A stretch of 64,000 bases of DNA from Schaedlerella arabinosiphila (GTDB lineage: Bacteria; Bacillota; Clostridia; Lachnospirales; Lachnospiraceae), in assembly GCF_003885045.1 (NCBI RefSeq), contig NZ_RHJS01000001.1, positions 1 to 64,000 on the forward strand, given 5' to 3'. How positions within the stretch are numbered: the first letter of the stretch is position 1; every line of letters begins with the position of its first letter. Of the stretch, positions 27,437-36,061 are shown one piece after another. The notes below the pieces were generated by a model. That model did not search any database. It saw nothing but the letters and a program-made list of their open reading frames with translations, and was not told the DNA's origin. The position numbers were made by a program, and so were the translations under genes.

Positions 27437-27646
27437 GTGAATTATAACATATAACCAGTTGCTGCTTCAAAATAATCTATCAAAAATTGACATTCAAATT
27501 TCCTCTTGCTATACTAAATGAAAACATATTTCTTTAATGTAATAATCCTATGATCGTTACATGTTATAAATCCCTAGAAATAGGTTGTAAGACAATATTA
27601 GGCCAGGCATCCACGGATGTCTTTTTTTATTCAAAAGGAGGAACAT

Positions 27647-29434
27647 ATGAGTGAATTTACAGAATTATTATCTCTGGTCGGACTTGTTGATTTCTTTGAT
27701 GAGCTGACAGACGAAAATGAATTGAACAGAACAAATTATCTGCAGGAAGGTAAGCGTATCTTATCGCTTGCCAGAGTAAAGGAAAAAAGAAATTTATTTA
27801 AAACTGACAGCCTAACCGTTAGGCTATGTAACTTGAAATTTCCATTTTTAGCAAATCATGAATACCAAATTTATCTACAGATCGAGCATGTAATAAAAAA
27901 TTTAATTAAAAAGAGATTAAAAACAGTCCATAGCGAGGAGTGCCTGATAAAAGAAGGCATTCCTTTTATATTGAGTTTTAGCAAAGATTGTCCTGGATTC
28001 AGGATATATCCTGCAGAAGGATTATCCGGCAGCACGCTCGCAAAGGATGTAAGCGGCAGTCAAAATATCATCGCATTAACAATAGAAGAAGAAACCTTTT
28101 ATGTACCATGTACATCACAAAAAAGATTTCAAAACGATGATTACCATTATAAATGTAATCCAAACTTTAGAATCCATATGCTGCATGCAGATACAGCTTT
28201 CTTTGCACTTTGGGGAATCAGTTGGCTGAACCAATTAAAAAAAGAAGCTCTTGAAGACACTATGGTATCTGAAGCACTAAAGTATATTCTCCGCAACATC
28301 TCTGGCTGCCTGATGAAGAAACGCTGGGATGCTGATAATCTTCCAGAATGGTATGCAGCATTCTTAGCCGATAACAGTTATATTTTTGACAATAAAACAA
28401 ATTGTTACATCTTATCGGCTGATCACGGTCAATCTCCAAAAAGTGAAAACACAAAAACTGCTTATCATTCTGAAATTATTCCAGAACCGCCTGCCGAATC
28501 GCCTGTACAACTGTCTGATTTTATTCCGGATATCATAAATCTTGTTTCCCTTGTCTATAACGGCAATTTGATTTCTGCAAAAGATTTATTACGGAAAACA
28601 GATTCCGAAACATACTTCTACCTCCCGTACCATTACGAAAAATTTATCCTATCATCTTTACAGTATTTTATTTCCAATGTACAAGATATCAAAGAAGAGG
28701 AAAAGCATCGAAAAGAGCTGGACGGTATGGTCGCACGGGCGTATATGACAAAAAGAAATATACCTCAGCATGTACTTAAGGAAATGCAGTGTTCGGAACT
28801 GAACAAGTATTTTGGCTTTATAGAATTTGATGAAGAAGTGGATCTGAAAAGCGTAGACCTTGTGACAAAAGAATTCCAAAAACTAAATCACCAAATCTTC
28901 CATGATTTTAAAAATCATAATGTTGCGCTGCGCTTCCGCAAGCTCGGACGCCATCATGCAAGCGGATTATATTATCCTTCTATTAATACAATGGTCGTAG
29001 ATTTCCGCCATCCTGATTCATTTATCCATGAATATTTCCATATGCTGGATGATACACTAGGGGATCTGTCCCTGCAATGCACTTTTGACAAAATAGCTTT
29101 ACGTTATCAAAAACTATTAAGAAACGCAGTAGAAGAGGAGAAGAAGACCGGAATGGTCCTGCTGTCCGCCAGGGGCAAATATGGAATCAATTACTATTTA
29201 CGTAAGTGCGAAATCTTTGCAAGGTGCGGAGAAATCTACCTATTCCGCATCCTTCATATTGTGAGCTCGCTGTTAAAGCCGGAAGAGACAAAATCTTTTG
29301 CATATCCGGATGACGATACATTGAACAGCTTAATCCATCATTATTATAGTTCTCTGCTGGATCAGCTTAAGGATATTAAAATTGATAAAAGAAAGGAACA
29401 CTATGAAACAGCTCTACATATCGCAGCTCAATGA
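27647..29434 (+). CDS. Large protein with HExxH zinc-metalloprotease motif (LPD-like)
   Basis: 595 aa. The only clear motif is IHEYFHMLDD, an HExxH zinc-protease signature at residues 461-465. It is followed by YGINYYLRKCEIFARCGEIYLF near 510-530, which could supply the third ligand and resembles the polyvalent-protein zincin domains of mobile elements. The rest is unrecognised. AAAGGAGG lies 6 bases before ATG 27647. It heads an operon with the OB/HD-like, delta'-like and DnaX-like genes, so a role in replisome control or establishment in a new host is possible. A CCTAAC palindrome lies within the gene. Confidence 0.65.
   Translation: MSEFTELLSLVGLVDFFDELTDENELNRTNYLQEGKRILSLARVKEKRNLFKTDSLTVRLCNLKFPFLANHEYQIYLQIEHVIKNLIKKRLKTVHSEECLIKEGIPFILSFSKDCPGFRIYPAEGLSGSTLAKDVSGSQNIIALTIEEETFYVPCTSQKRFQNDDYHYKCNPNFRIHMLHADTAFFALWGISWLNQLKKEALEDTMVSEALKYILRNISGCLMKKRWDADNLPEWYAAFLADNSYIFDNKTNCYILSADHGQSPKSENTKTAYHSEIIPEPPAESPVQLSDFIPDIINLVSLVYNGNLISAKDLLRKTDSETYFYLPYHYEKFILSSLQYFISNVQDIKEEEKHRKELDGMVARAYMTKRNIPQHVLKEMQCSELNKYFGFIEFDEEVDLKSVDLVTKEFQKLNHQIFHDFKNHNVALRFRKLGRHHASGLYYPSINTMVVDFRHPDSFIHEYFHMLDDTLGDLSLQCTFDKIALRYQKLLRNAVEEEKKTGMVLLSARGKYGINYYLRKCEIFARCGEIYLFRILHIVSSLLKPEETKSFAYPDDDTLNSLIHHYYSSLLDQLKDIKIDKRKEHYETALHIAAQ
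27811..27823. promoter_or_regulatory. CCTAAC-N-GTTAGG palindrome (site 6), inside a coding sequence
   Basis: CCTAACCGTTAGG, extended to AGCCTAAC/GTTAGGCT. It lies within the metalloprotease-like gene (codes for SLTVRL), which argues that the palindrome is kept for protein binding rather than termination. Confidence 0.65.
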
Positions 29435-30455
29435 GCATTTGGGAGAAGCTTTGACAGAAGAATTTTATTTAAAGGATATTTTCATGAAATATACAAAAGA
29501 TAAAGGAATTCCTTACCTGCATTTAATGCTCCAGGATAAAACCGGAAGCCTGGCAGGCAGGGTCTGGGAAAATAATATAGAAGAAGAATATTTAAACTTA
29601 AAAGGAAAGGTGATCAAAATATATGGGGAAGTCCTCCTGAACAGCAAGAAGTTTCCGGAATTTATCGGATGGAAGATGGAACCAGTTACTGAATACGAGA
29701 TTGGCCGTTTCATCAACGGACTCAATGAAGAAGAAACCAAGCAATATTTACATATGCTACAAAAGCAGGTCAGCTTGATTCACCATTATGGTTTCCATGA
29801 ATTAGTCGAGCTGGTTCTGAACGGGCAAATGGAAAAGCTGTCGGAAGTCCCTGTAAGCCTTCACCAGGCAGGAGCGTATAATGGGAGCCTTCTGGTACAG
29901 ACCGTATCCGTCACCAGCATGTCAATCCAGATCATGCGTTCACAAAAAATATATGCTTACCATCCTGACCTGAAAATAAACTATCAGGAAGATCTTCTGA
30001 TTGCAGCTTCCTTATTATTTGGCATCGGAACTACAAATCTCTATTCCCCTTTTCCTGAAGCAGAAAAAATAAATGAATATGCACTATTGCCCAAAGATAC
30101 ATTAAGCATACAGCTGATCGAGTCTTATTCAAAAGATCTGAAATGCTTTCTATCCATAGAAGATAAAAACCTTCTGTATCATATGGTACAGAGTGCATAT
30201 AAAGGAGAATATCAAAAGCCCATGATACGGGAAGCAGTCATTTTAAATATGGCATATACGACTTACCTGCGCATATCCAGCCAGGAATTTTTCCTGACTG
30301 AAAACCAGCAGAAGAGCGGTACCGTATTCATTCCCAAATTAAACCATTACATATATCTCGTAAAACGGCCGAATGGCCATGAAGGTATGCCCTCGGGCAT
30401 ACCTTATGAAGCCGCCGACCACATGGAAGCTGATCTCCATCCGGAGCAGCAGTAA
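29403..30455 (+). CDS. OB-fold plus degenerate HD-domain protein (YhaM-like)
   Basis: 350 aa. Residues ~1-100 form an OB fold of the tRNA_anti/YhaM type (YLHLMLQDKTGSLAGRVWE). The second part follows the YhaM HD-domain plan (HQAGAYNGSLLVQTVSV), but the expected His-Asp pair is replaced in LLFGIGTT. YhaM proteins are 3'-5' exonucleases; loss of HD suggests a nucleic-acid-binding rather than cleaving role. AAAGGA precedes ATG 29403, which overlaps the upstream gene by 32 bp. The C-terminus carries a hairpin-encoded tail (30367-30405). Confidence 0.6.
   Translation: MKQLYISQLNEHLGEALTEEFYLKDIFMKYTKDKGIPYLHLMLQDKTGSLAGRVWENNIEEEYLNLKGKVIKIYGEVLLNSKKFPEFIGWKMEPVTEYEIGRFINGLNEEETKQYLHMLQKQVSLIHHYGFHELVELVLNGQMEKLSEVPVSLHQAGAYNGSLLVQTVSVTSMSIQIMRSQKIYAYHPDLKINYQEDLLIAASLLFGIGTTNLYSPFPEAEKINEYALLPKDTLSIQLIESYSKDLKCFLSIEDKNLLYHMVQSAYKGEYQKPMIREAVILNMAYTTYLRISSQEFFLTENQQKSGTVFIPKLNHYIYLVKRPNGHEGMPSGIPYEAADHMEADLHPEQQ
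30367..30405. repeat. Two hairpins in the 3' coding end of the OB/HD gene
   Basis: GGCC-GAAT-GGCC is followed by the perfect palindrome AAGGTATGCCC-TC-GGGCATACCTT (30382-30405). Both are read in frame, adding a low-complexity tail. This resembles the in-frame palindromic repeats at 268 and 43695 in style, not sequence. Confidence 0.55.
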
Positions 30456-30473
30456 AAGAAGGAGGAATCCGCT

Positions 30474-31385
30474 ATGGAACAACTAACAAATATCAATCAG
30501 GATACTTTAAAAGACCTGGACAACTATCTTTCCCTGCCGAATCCTCCCGGGCTGATCCTGCAGGGAGTGCCGGGGCTTGGAAAGAAACAGGCTGCAAAAT
30601 ATGCAGCAGGAAGTCTGTTAAACTGTTCGGCAGAAGATCTGCAGTTAAACCCGGACTACTACGAAACTGCCACGGCTGATCCGCTGAAAGTGGAAGATAT
30701 TGAACTGCTTGTAGAAAAAAGCCGGCGGTGCAGTATCTGGGGGCGAAAAATATTTCTGATCAACCAGGCGCATACCATTACACGCCGTGCCCAAAACCGG
30801 CTTCTGAAACTGCTGGAGGACCGTGCCAAGACAAACATCTTGATCCTCATTTCGGAAGAGAACTGCCTGCTGGATACTATAAAGAGCCGATGCTATTTGG
30901 TTTCTTTCCATCCACTGAATGAAAAAGATATGAAGCAGTATTTAACAGGCTGCAATATAAGGAACGAATATCTGGATTTCGTCTGCTATCTGACGGAAAA
31001 TGCTCCCTTTTCATTCTCTTCCCGGAAAAAAGAAGTGGAAGAATATATATTATGCTATCAGCAAATATGCAAAATCACAATGCGTGAAGACCTTCTGTTT
31101 ATACTTCATACCATAAAAGAGAAAAGCGATTCCGATTTTTACAGTATCCATGCTGGAAATCCTAAATGGAATATACGCCTGCTCCTATACCCGTTTTATA
31201 AATATACTCTAAATAGATGTGCAGGCTGCCGTGCAAAGAACCATTTTCCGGATGCATTTTACAGCAGGAAACAGGCAATGAAAATATTATTACATGGCAT
31301 GGAGCATTTATCCATGTCACATATGTCTTATACAAAAAATGATTATTTTAATCTGATCCGCTTTATCATAGAGGTAAATGAATGA
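30474..31385 (+). CDS. DNA polymerase III delta'-like clamp-loader subunit
   Basis: The 303-aa protein follows the HolB/RuvB-like plan: a P-loop-like LILQGVPGLGKKQAAKYAA near residues 21-39, then IFLINQAHTITRRAQNRLLKLLED (Walker B region) and ILISEENCLLDTIKSRCYLVSF, including the SRC arginine-finger motif. The P-loop has KK instead of KT/S, as often in delta', which does not hydrolyse ATP. It lies 42 bp upstream of a DnaX homologue. AAGGAGGAA precedes the ATG. Confidence 0.82.
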   Translation: MEQLTNINQDTLKDLDNYLSLPNPPGLILQGVPGLGKKQAAKYAAGSLLNCSAEDLQLNPDYYETATADPLKVEDIELLVEKSRRCSIWGRKIFLINQAHTITRRAQNRLLKLLEDRAKTNILILISEENCLLDTIKSRCYLVSFHPLNEKDMKQYLTGCNIRNEYLDFVCYLTENAPFSFSSRKKEVEEYILCYQQICKITMREDLLFILHTIKEKSDSDFYSIHAGNPKWNIRLLLYPFYKYTLNRCAGCRAKNHFPDAFYSRKQAMKILLHGMEHLSMSHMSYTKNDYFNLIRFIIEVNE

Positions 31386-31426
31386 ACAAACGATATATTT
31401 TAAAATAAAAGGAGGCACAGGATATT

Positions 31427-32911
31427 ATGCTTTATTCAACATACAGGCCGCAGACATTTAAAGAGGTTTCAGGGCAGGAACAGAATCTGGTCACACTCCG
31501 TGAACAGGCCAAAACAAAAAACTATGATTCCGCCTATATTTTCGCAGGGCACAGGGGGACAGGGAAAACAACGCTCGCGCGTATCCTTTCCAGGGTGATC
31601 TGCTGTGAAAGCCCTACAGCCGATGGTCCCTGCAACCAATGCGCAAACTGCAGTTCAATGTTAAAGGATACGACATTGGATTGTATCGAACTGGATGCGG
31701 CATCGCATAATTCAATCAATGACATAAAGGAATTGATCGCGTCTACAAAATATACACCAACCGTACTTCCAAAAAAAATTTACATCATTGATGAAGTACA
31801 TAATTTATCAGGCAGCGCGTTCGATGCGCTTCTAAAAACCATCGAGGAACCGCCTAAACATTGTATTTTTATCTTATGCACAACAGAACTGCATAAAATT
31901 CCGGCAACAATCCGTTCCAGATGCTCCATCTACCAGTTTAATGCACTATCCGCAGGAACGATCCGCGACAGGCTCACTTACGTACTGCAGGAACTCCAAA
32001 AGGAGTACGATGAAGATGCAGTAAATCTGATCGCCAGGCAGGCAGACGGTTCCATGAGAGACGCACTGAGTATCATGGAAAAACTGATGATCTCGTGCAG
32101 CCGTTTAACTGTAGAACATGTAAAAAAATGCTTATGCCTGATGGATGATGAAGTCTCCCTCGAAATGTTATCCGCAGTCATAAAAAACGACAGCGTCTGT
32201 GCTATAAGGCTGCTGCGGAAAATATATGAAGAAGGAAAAAGCCTTTCTTTACTTGTTGATAACATCCTCCACTGTGTTGTTGACGGAATCGTATTATATA
32301 TATCATGGGGAGAAACCGCACTGCACCGTTCGGATGAGCATCTAAAAGAGACAAGCCATATTCCATGTCCTTCGGACTATGAACTGCGTCCGTCGGGGTA
32401 TCAATTCCAGCTTTATCAGATAGTCCGGGATTGCCGCACAGAACAATTGTACTGGTATGTAGAGCAGTTCAGTATTCTGCGTGAAAAAATCAGGGACAGT
32501 CTGAATCCCTATATGGATGTACTCATCTATATCATAAAATGCTGTACCCCCAAGCTGCTCAGTGACAGCGAATCCTCCCTTCTGGCCAGGATTTCCGAGC
32601 TGGAGCAGTCAGTCGCGGAGCTGCAGGAAAACATCGATTCCACTGTCAGCTCCACAGACGGTACTATCCAAATTCGTGACAGCAGCAGGAGAGAGACCTC
32701 TCCCGAACCTCTGGAAAAGGAAGACACTCATCCGGCGAATGATGGGAGCGTAGAGATACCATCTCCAGTCAAAACAGAAGATGCTTCCCTTCCTACGGAA
32801 AATCCGGATGGGCCGATTTCGCCATCACTTATGCAAGAAAGTCCGATCAGCCCTATAGAAACTGCAGCAGATGATTATGATGTACTGGGCCTGCTCAGTG
32901 ACTATCTTTAG
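31427..32911 (+). CDS. dnaX: DNA polymerase III gamma/tau-like subunit
   Basis: The 494-aa DnaX homologue has the start YSTYRPQTFKEVSGQ, P-loop AGHRGTGKTTLA, a zinc finger with Cys pairs CNQCANC, Walker B YIIDEVHNLS and SRC in TIRSRCSIYQF. Domains I-III are complete to about residue 370. The tail is shorter than chromosomal tau and Ser/Pro/Glu-rich, so it may act as a gamma form without polymerase or helicase tethering. With delta' it suggests the element supplies its own clamp loader. AAAGGAGG is 11 bases before the ATG. Confidence 0.9.
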   Translation: MLYSTYRPQTFKEVSGQEQNLVTLREQAKTKNYDSAYIFAGHRGTGKTTLARILSRVICCESPTADGPCNQCANCSSMLKDTTLDCIELDAASHNSINDIKELIASTKYTPTVLPKKIYIIDEVHNLSGSAFDALLKTIEEPPKHCIFILCTTELHKIPATIRSRCSIYQFNALSAGTIRDRLTYVLQELQKEYDEDAVNLIARQADGSMRDALSIMEKLMISCSRLTVEHVKKCLCLMDDEVSLEMLSAVIKNDSVCAIRLLRKIYEEGKSLSLLVDNILHCVVDGIVLYISWGETALHRSDEHLKETSHIPCPSDYELRPSGYQFQLYQIVRDCRTEQLYWYVEQFSILREKIRDSLNPYMDVLIYIIKCCTPKLLSDSESSLLARISELEQSVAELQENIDSTVSSTDGTIQIRDSSRRETSPEPLEKEDTHPANDGSVEIPSPVKTEDASLPTENPDGPISPSLMQESPISPIETAADDYDVLGLLSDYL

Positions 32912-33650
32912 CAAAGCAAATCTTCCAAAAGATTTGATATTGGATAGATTAAAGAATGAGGATATCATATTCGCGGCAGCAATATCCTGTTGCATAAAAG
33001 AAGGAATGGAAACATATTCTTTTATAACGGAACTGTACCCGGTCTATATTATAATGAAAAAATATATTAAAGTTTATAGATTGGATTTTTGTACGATCAA
33101 ATATGTCCCAGGTTGGTAATACAGTCTGGGACATAGAAATGTATGTAGGAAGAGGGGAGGTGTATCTACGGTACATAATTATTTATATTAAAAACATAAT
33201 GAAATACATAATTGATAAATGAAACATGTGGGATTGCCGAGTTCATAAGGAATCCTTCGTTTTTTGAAAGAGGGGATTTTTCAAATGTGGAATGAATTTT
33301 AGGGATGTGAATGAAAAAATTTCCATTGCGATGATATATTTCGAAAGTGGAAGATTATTTTTCAATGTGGATGAAATTTTTCCGTTACAAAAGCCGTCAA
33401 AAAGGTAAAAAAAGGACCGAAAAATCCAATTTTTGAATTTTCATGAGGGCTGGCCTGATTTGAACTGGAGAAAAATGTAGAGAAATAGACAGGAAGTCAA
33501 GATCACATGGAAAGAAACAGATACCATGCAGCCGCAGAAATAAAAAAGGGCATGAAACATTACCATCAGAAACCCGATGGTTCAAAAATCCAATCTATAT
33601 TAGAGCTACGGCAGATCAATCAGCCGCTCAATATAGATCATTATCAGTTC
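32912..33650. other. 739-bp intergenic region with hairpin and 20-bp phased repeats
   Basis: A 10-bp inverted repeat TATGTCCCAG / CTGGGACATA (33102-33135) could end the clamp-loader operon, though it lacks a T-run. The 20-bp periodic array at 33271-33390 is listed separately. 33507-33650 reads as open frame of uncertain meaning. No established gene. Confidence 0.5.
33271..33390. repeat. Six-unit, 20-bp phased repeat array (iteron-like)
   Basis: Units begin at 33271, 33291, 33311, 33331, 33351 and 33371 and fit AWGAWWTTTTTCNAATGTGG with divergence. The ATGTGG-like end falls at 33290, 33310, 33350 and 33370. A 20-bp period is not a codon multiple, so protein binding at two helical turns is the likely meaning. 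It faces the 3' end of the winged-helix gene, as the main iteron array faces the initiator gene. Confidence 0.6.
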
Positions 33651-33704
33651 TTATGTATTTGCAAACAGCAGGGCCGCGGCCTGGTTTTTCATTTTTTCTT
33701 TTAG
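33507..33704 (+). CDS. Doubtful 65-aa open frame
   Basis: It begins MERNRYHAAAEIKKGMKHYH and is charged like a real protein, but GGAAG is 10 bases from the ATG. The last 54 bases overlap a convergent gene. It could be a remnant of a small gene. No family recognised. Confidence 0.2.
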   Translation: MERNRYHAAAEIKKGMKHYHQKPDGSKIQSILELRQINQPLNIDHYQFLCICKQQGRGLVFHFFF

Positions 33705-34892
33705 CATCGTCCGGATCAGGGCTCCGATACATTCGATTTTAAAATCAATCTGATAATTTTCGTAAAGATAGCTGATACATCCCTTTACATCTTCAAAAGA
33801 AAATGTGGTACAGAGCAACCCTAAATCCTTAAAATCATCCGTATGAAGGTCGAAAGAGACGTAGAGCTCTTTGCAGGATGGGGATTTGTATTTGGAACAG
33901 ATCCCTTCCCTGTTTAGAAATGAGAGATCATCCGAATCAGGTGTCCCATGATGGAGGAGCTTCTGATTGGCTCTTTTCATGGCCTGGTCGAGCTCTTCTA
34001 TGTAGTCTTTGATCTGTGATGTATGGCTTTCATTGCTTGCGTCAAACATGCGGCGCCCATGGCAGGATGTATCCATTTTCAAAAAAATCTGTTCCTCATC
34101 GAAAGCCACGGAAAAAAGAGCCGTAACAGAGGAAAGGGCACGGCGAATGATTCCCGGCTTACAGTAAGCCGGCAGAAAACGACGGAGTGTTTCATAATCC
34201 TGTGAGATAATCAGTTCCTTTTCGGGGTTTCTGTTGGTATCAGCATCCAATGCCGCGCGCAGGAAGATCCTCAGCTGGTTCAGATCCTTGATTCGGATCA
34301 GTTCCTCCAGACATTCCCGGTTAAATGTGGCATATCCGCGCCCGCCCTGGTCCGCAGGCAGAGAATAGGATGTGTACTCGGTCAGGATAACCTGAAATCT
34401 GTGCTTATGGGCTCCATCCTGGGAGTAGAGAATATATCCATATTTCTGCAGTACGCTGTTTGCGTTTTTTATCGAGCGAACCGTACAGTCCAGATACCCA
34501 GCCAGTTCACGCGACGACAGGCCGCAGACCATCCCCTGGTCGTCCGGGGATAAAAAATGGTAAACCAGGAGCAGTTTCAGGGCAATGGATTTGATCCGGG
34601 GCTTATTTCCAAATATATTGGCTTCGTTGATGTATTTACAGGATTCATGGATGACAGTACGGTATACCGCATGGGGGCAGCTTTCACAGCACTGCTTTGC
34701 GGCAGCCTGAACTTCTTTGGGCATATATTCATAAAATTCGATATTTTTGTAGTTCTCACACGCAAAACAGCCGGACACTGCGCAGTCCAGCTCACGGCTT
34801 TCCGTATAAACTATTTCCTTGTGGTTTTTCTGTACCCCGATGGCCTTAATGAAAGGCGACTTACCTATCCGGGCATATTTTGATAAATTCAA
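33651..34892 (-). CDS. Winged-helix DNA-binding protein with Cys cluster, possible second initiator
   Basis: 413 aa. Residues ~30-85 hold a Cys-rich region (CAVSGCFACENY...CCESCPHAVY...HESCKY) that could bind zinc. A helix-turn-helix follows, GLSSRELAGYLDCTVRSIKN, then VLQKYGYILYSQ as in winged helices of replication and DnaD-like proteins. The rest is unrecognised. TTG 34892 is preferred because GAGGTGAT sits 5-6 bases upstream; GTG 34901 overlaps that site. An inverted repeat GTTACTG/CAGTAAC at 35018-35037 lies in its promoter region. Position next to a repeat array hints at replication control. Confidence 0.6.
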   Translation of the reverse strand: MNLSKYARIGKSPFIKAIGVQKNHKEIVYTESRELDCAVSGCFACENYKNIEFYEYMPKEVQAAAKQCCESCPHAVYRTVIHESCKYINEANIFGNKPRIKSIALKLLLVYHFLSPDDQGMVCGLSSRELAGYLDCTVRSIKNANSVLQKYGYILYSQDGAHKHRFQVILTEYTSYSLPADQGGRGYATFNRECLEELIRIKDLNQLRIFLRAALDADTNRNPEKELIISQDYETLRRFLPAYCKPGIIRRALSSVTALFSVAFDEEQIFLKMDTSCHGRRMFDASNESHTSQIKDYIEELDQAMKRANQKLLHHGTPDSDDLSFLNREGICSKYKSPSCKELYVSFDLHTDDFKDLGLLCTTFSFEDVKGCISYLYENYQIDFKIECIGALIRTMLKEKMKNQAAALLFANT

Positions 34893-35017
34893 GTGTATCA
34901 CCTCATACGCGGATGCTTATATTGAGCGGGAGATTTTATCAGCCATGAGTATCTATGGGAAATGGATTTTCTGCGCACAACAAAAACATCCGTTATCAAT
35001 CGATTCTGTGATAATAC

Positions 35018-35037
35018 GTTACTGCGAACACAGTAAC
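35018..35037. promoter_or_regulatory. Inverted repeat upstream of the winged-helix gene
   Basis: GTTACTG-CGAACA-CAGTAAC, a 7-bp-arm palindrome about 125 bp upstream of the leftward start, is a candidate operator. Confidence 0.45.
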
Positions 35038-35241
35038 CGATAATACTTGAAAAGAAGAAAGAAATAGTATATAATATCATCACAATATCGAATATCGGAT
35101 ATCTGGTAGATCAGATCAAATCGCATTCGATCCGGTCTACGTTTTTTCAGTTTCTATCTCGGAAGCGAATATCTCGGATGTACCGACGATATTGTACATG
35201 GTAGCCAGACCGCCAAGACCGGCTACTATCGCTTATTATAA

Positions 35242-35289
35242 TGTGGATAACTTTTCTAAAACCGCCAAATTTTATGAAAGTTATCTACA
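35242..35289. promoter_or_regulatory. DnaA boxes beside an AT-rich stretch
   Basis: TGTGGATAA (35242-35250) is the exact complement of the consensus TTATCCACA; TTATCTACA (35281-35289) differs by one base. An AT-rich run follows (35290-35320). Both stand at one edge of the iteron array, the usual origin arrangement. Confidence 0.75.
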
Positions 35290-35347
35290 TTTTTTAATAT
35301 ACTATATTTTTCCTGATTTGTAAAATCAGAAAGTCGCACCCAAAAAA

Positions 35348-35869
35348 GCGGACTAAATTGGAAAATAGTTGTATTTCAGCTTGTGTTTTAACGATTTTTA
35401 CCAGTAACATTTCTTTCGGAAAGAAATGAAAAAGTTGCTGAAAGCCTGTATTTTAAAGGAAAAAGGCAATATCAGGCAATATCCACGGCACGGTGAAATT
35501 TTTGGAAAAAAGTTTTTTGAAAAAAAGGGCGGCAATCAGCGGACTAAATGAGGAAAAAAAACTTTTTATGAAAAAGGCTCCTTTTTTCGCGGACTAAATA
35601 GAGCAGATTAAGGACATTTTTAATCCTAACAGCAGGAAAAAGAGGATTTTTGGCTTCAAAAAAATTTGCGGGAAGAAAAAAATACACCCAAAATGGCGGA
35701 CTAAATAGAAAGAATAAAAAAATAGGCTCTTAAAAGCGGACTAAATAAAAAAAGCAAAAAAAATGAGCCCGAAATAGCGGACCAAAAACAAATGCAGAAA
35801 AAAAAGGCACCTATAAAACGGACTAAATTAAAAAAATAGAAAAAATAGACCCTGAAAAGCGGACTAAAT
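35348..35869 (+). repeat. oriV: Iteron array, eight copies of GCGGACTAAAT: replication origin
   Basis: Copies start at 35348, 35539, 35589, 35696, 35736, 35777, 35818 and 35859. The sixth (GCGGACCAAAA) and seventh (ACGGACTAAAT) are variants. The last five are spaced 40, 41, 41 and 41 bp, close to four helical turns. DnaA boxes are upstream, a second repeat family is downstream, and the initiator gene follows. This is the classic layout of an iteron-controlled origin. Confidence 0.88.
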
Positions 35870-35913
35870 CAATCGTATCAATGACGGGATGCAGCAAAGG
35901 CAGTGAGGAGATT

Positions 35914-36030
35914 GCGACAAAATGCATTTAAGCGGGTTTTGGCTGTGGAAGATGCCGACAAAATAGAGAGAAACGGTAACAGGGATAAAAGATTGCGACA
36001 AAATGGCTGAGATTGGTATTCGGCAAAAAT
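35914..36030 (+). repeat. Second origin repeat family, GCGACAAAAT, 41-bp phased
   Basis: GCGACAAAAT at 35914 and 35995, CCGACAAAAT at 35955, and a weaker CGGCAAAAAT near 36021. The first three are spaced 41 and 40 bp, the same period as the main iterons, so two repeat sets lie on the same helical face. It adjoins the 3' end of the initiator gene. Confidence 0.65.
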
Positions 36031-36061
36031 GCTGCCAGGATGAAAAAATGGCAGGGACAGT

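Larger units (their letters stand above)
26123..27646. other. 1.5-kb gene-free AT-rich region between parA and the replication operon
   Basis: There is no supported gene. It contains three CCTAAC palindromes (26147, 26719, 27202), structured element C (about 26465-26702) and element D (27298-27436). Element C is the most diverged: it keeps GCAATTTATCGCAATG, a GCTA-CGT-TAGC hairpin and a terminal hairpin TTTGATGAT / ATCATCAAA (26666-26689). By composition and content this is a candidate centromere or secondary origin. It also drives the operon starting at 27647. Confidence 0.5.

Noticed and set aside
32871..33119. Open frame overlapping the end of dnaX
   Set aside because: No start signal and it begins inside dnaX in another frame; no domain recognisable.
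33271..33390. CRISPR array interpretation of the 20-bp periodic region
   Set aside because: Repeats are adjacent and degenerate without spacers, and no cas gene is present.
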